Source of the DNA: Crossiella sp. SN42
Lineage (GTDB): Bacteria; Actinomycetota; Actinomycetes; Mycobacteriales; Pseudonocardiaceae
NCBI RefSeq assembly: GCF_023897065.1
Contig: NZ_JAMHIV010000049.1
Span: forward strand, 1 to 53,011
DNA length: 53,011 nt
Direction of reading: 5' to 3'
Part shown: in pieces, positions 51,911 through 53,011 of the stretch
Position numbering within the stretch: the first letter of the stretch is position 1
Layout: every line of letters begins with the position of its first letter
Notes under the pieces: generated by a model
Databases searched by the model: none
The model's input: the letters and a program-made list of their open reading frames with translations, nothing else
What the model was told of the DNA's origin: nothing
Position numbers and translations under genes: made by a program

Positions 51911-53011
51911 CCGCCATCAACGGCGCAGACCTGCTCAACGAGCTGCACGCCGCGCTGACCCGGTACGTCATCCTCCCGACCCCGCAGGCCGTGGACGCCG
52001 TAGTGCTCTGGATCGCGGCCACCCACGCCCAACCGGCCTGGGCGCACGCCGCACGGCTGGTCATCCGCGCCCCGGAGAAGCGGTGCGGCAAGTCTCGCCT
52101 GCTGGATGTGGTCGAAGCCTGCTGTCACGCGCCGTTCATCACCGTCAACAGCTCGCCCGCGGCGGTCTACCGCTCCATCACCGAGGACCCGCCCACCATG
52201 CTGGTCGACGAAGCCGACACCATCTTCGGCCCCAAGGCCGGGGACAACGAAGACCTGCGCGGGCTGCTCAACGCCGGGCACCAGCGCAACCGGCCCGCCA
52301 AGCGCTACGACGCGGCCAGCGGCGTGGTCGAGTCCATCCCGACCTTCGCCATGGCCGCGCTGGCCGGGATCGGCGCGATGCCCGACACCATCGAAGACCG
52401 CGCCGTAGTCATCCGCATGCGCCGCCGCGCCCCCGGGGAAACCGTTGCGCCGTACCGGCACCGCCGCGACCGGCCGCAGCTTCAACGCATTGCCCGCCAA
52501 CTGCGCGAATGGCTGCGCGCTGATCTGAAGACCTTGGAGGAGGCCGTGCCCGAGATGCCCGTAGAAGACCGCGCCGCCGACACCTGGGAACCGCTGATCA
52601 TCGTGGCCGACCACGCCGGAGGCGACTGGCCAGAACGCGGCCGGGCCGCCGTACTCGCGCTGACCGCCGAATCCAGCGACAACGACAAGGGCTCACTCGG
52701 CATTCGCCTGCTCAAGGACTGCCGCACCGCCTTCGGCCCGCATTTCGCCCTGCCTACTGCGGCACTGCTGGGCAGGCTCAACGGCGACCTCGAAGCGCCC
52801 TGGGCGGAAATGGGCAACAACGGCCTGACCGCCGCCAAGCTCGGCAAGATGCTCGCCGAGTACGGCATCAGCTCCGGCAACGTCCGCTTCGAGGACGGCA
52901 CCCAGCTCAAGGGCTACGAGAAAGCCAAGTTCACCGACGCGTGGGCGCGGTACTGCCCGCTCCCACTCGCTGCGGTTCAGGGCACGGGGGAGAGGGACCC
53001 CCGTCCCAGCC
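51907..53011 (+). CDS. DUF3631 ATPase (partial, runs off the edge)
   Basis: At least 368 aa, open to the last base. A P-loop (RAPEKRCGKSRLLDVVE) and Walker B (PTMLVDEADTIFG) precede a sensor-like region (IEDRAVVIRMRRRAPGE), then the DUF3631 C-terminal helical part (WRADLKTLEEAVPEMPVEDRAADTWEPLI is split over this zone). In AICEs these proteins follow the Prim-Pol and probably act as the replicative helicase-like partner. ATG 51907, ATGA overlap with the SLOG gene. The 3' end is missing. Confidence 0.85.
   Translation, partial: MTAINGADLLNELHAALTRYVILPTPQAVDAVVLWIAATHAQPAWAHAARLVIRAPEKRCGKSRLLDVVEACCHAPFITVNSSPAAVYRSITEDPPTMLVDEADTIFGPKAGDNEDLRGLLNAGHQRNRPAKRYDAASGVVESIPTFAMAALAGIGAMPDTIEDRAVVIRMRRRAPGETVAPYRHRRDRPQLQRIARQLREWLRADLKTLEEAVPEMPVEDRAADTWEPLIIVADHAGGDWPERGRAAVLALTAESSDNDKGSLGIRLLKDCRTAFGPHFALPTAALLGRLNGDLEAPWAEMGNNGLTAAKLGKMLAEYGISSGNVRFEDGTQLKGYEKAKFTDAWARYCPLPLAAVQGTGERDPRPS

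Overview
The window is high-GC actinobacterial chromosome: third codon positions are almost all G or C, and GTG and TTG starts are common. The order ffs-dnaX-amidase-ebfC-recR, then leuA, ask and asd, resembles the recR-dnaX and leuA-ask-asd neighbourhood of mycobacteria. Together with the lysozyme, transporter and repeat content this suggests a Pseudonocardiaceae-like soil actinomycete (inference; no marker gene for a species is present).

Positions 1-39,800 are host chromosome. In order: a secreted nuclease; a small membrane protein and a MazG-like pyrophosphohydrolase; a secreted serine hydrolase; tRNA-Ser(GGA); a cyclodeaminase-like protein; SRP RNA; dnaX; a lipoprotein amidase; ebfC; recR; a P-loop kinase. 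Next come a five-gene oligopeptide/nickel-type ABC transporter, a class II aldolase, a GH25 lysozyme, DedA and topoisomerase IB, then leuA behind a leucine-codon leader peptide and attenuator, a Phd/VapC-type toxin-antitoxin pair, a nitroreductase, a PIG-V-like membrane mannosyltransferase, ask-asd, an FGGY gluconokinase, an SDR/TetR divergent pair with two palindromic operators, an MFS exporter, a Fur regulator, two DUF1707 paralogues around an FMN reductase, Dps, an S9 peptidase and a penicillin-acylase-family amidohydrolase.

From 39,811 to the right edge lies one end of an actinomycete integrative and conjugative element (AICE). It begins with the 3' part of a tRNA-Pro(CGG) gene on the minus strand (attachment site); the intact tRNA, excisionase and integrase are expected beyond 53,011. 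Next to the att site is a lower-GC two-gene unit, an HTH-sensor protein plus a PP2C phosphatase, divergent from a long rightward operon. That operon holds many small, mostly start-stop-overlapping genes, several with zinc-ribbon cysteines, a membrane spread-like protein, an FtsK/TraB translocase, a primase-polymerase, a DpdA/TGT-like putative 7-deazaguanine DNA transglycosylase, a SLOG (YspA-like) protein and a DUF3631 ATPase cut by the window edge.

The most notable observations are the DpdA-like enzyme inside the replication module, the HTH-PP2C unit at the att junction, the repeat-flanked divergent promoter of the element, the CTAG-rich spacer after traB, the leaderless leucine attenuator of leuA, and a 164-bp inverted-repeat element that supplies the stop codons of two convergent genes.
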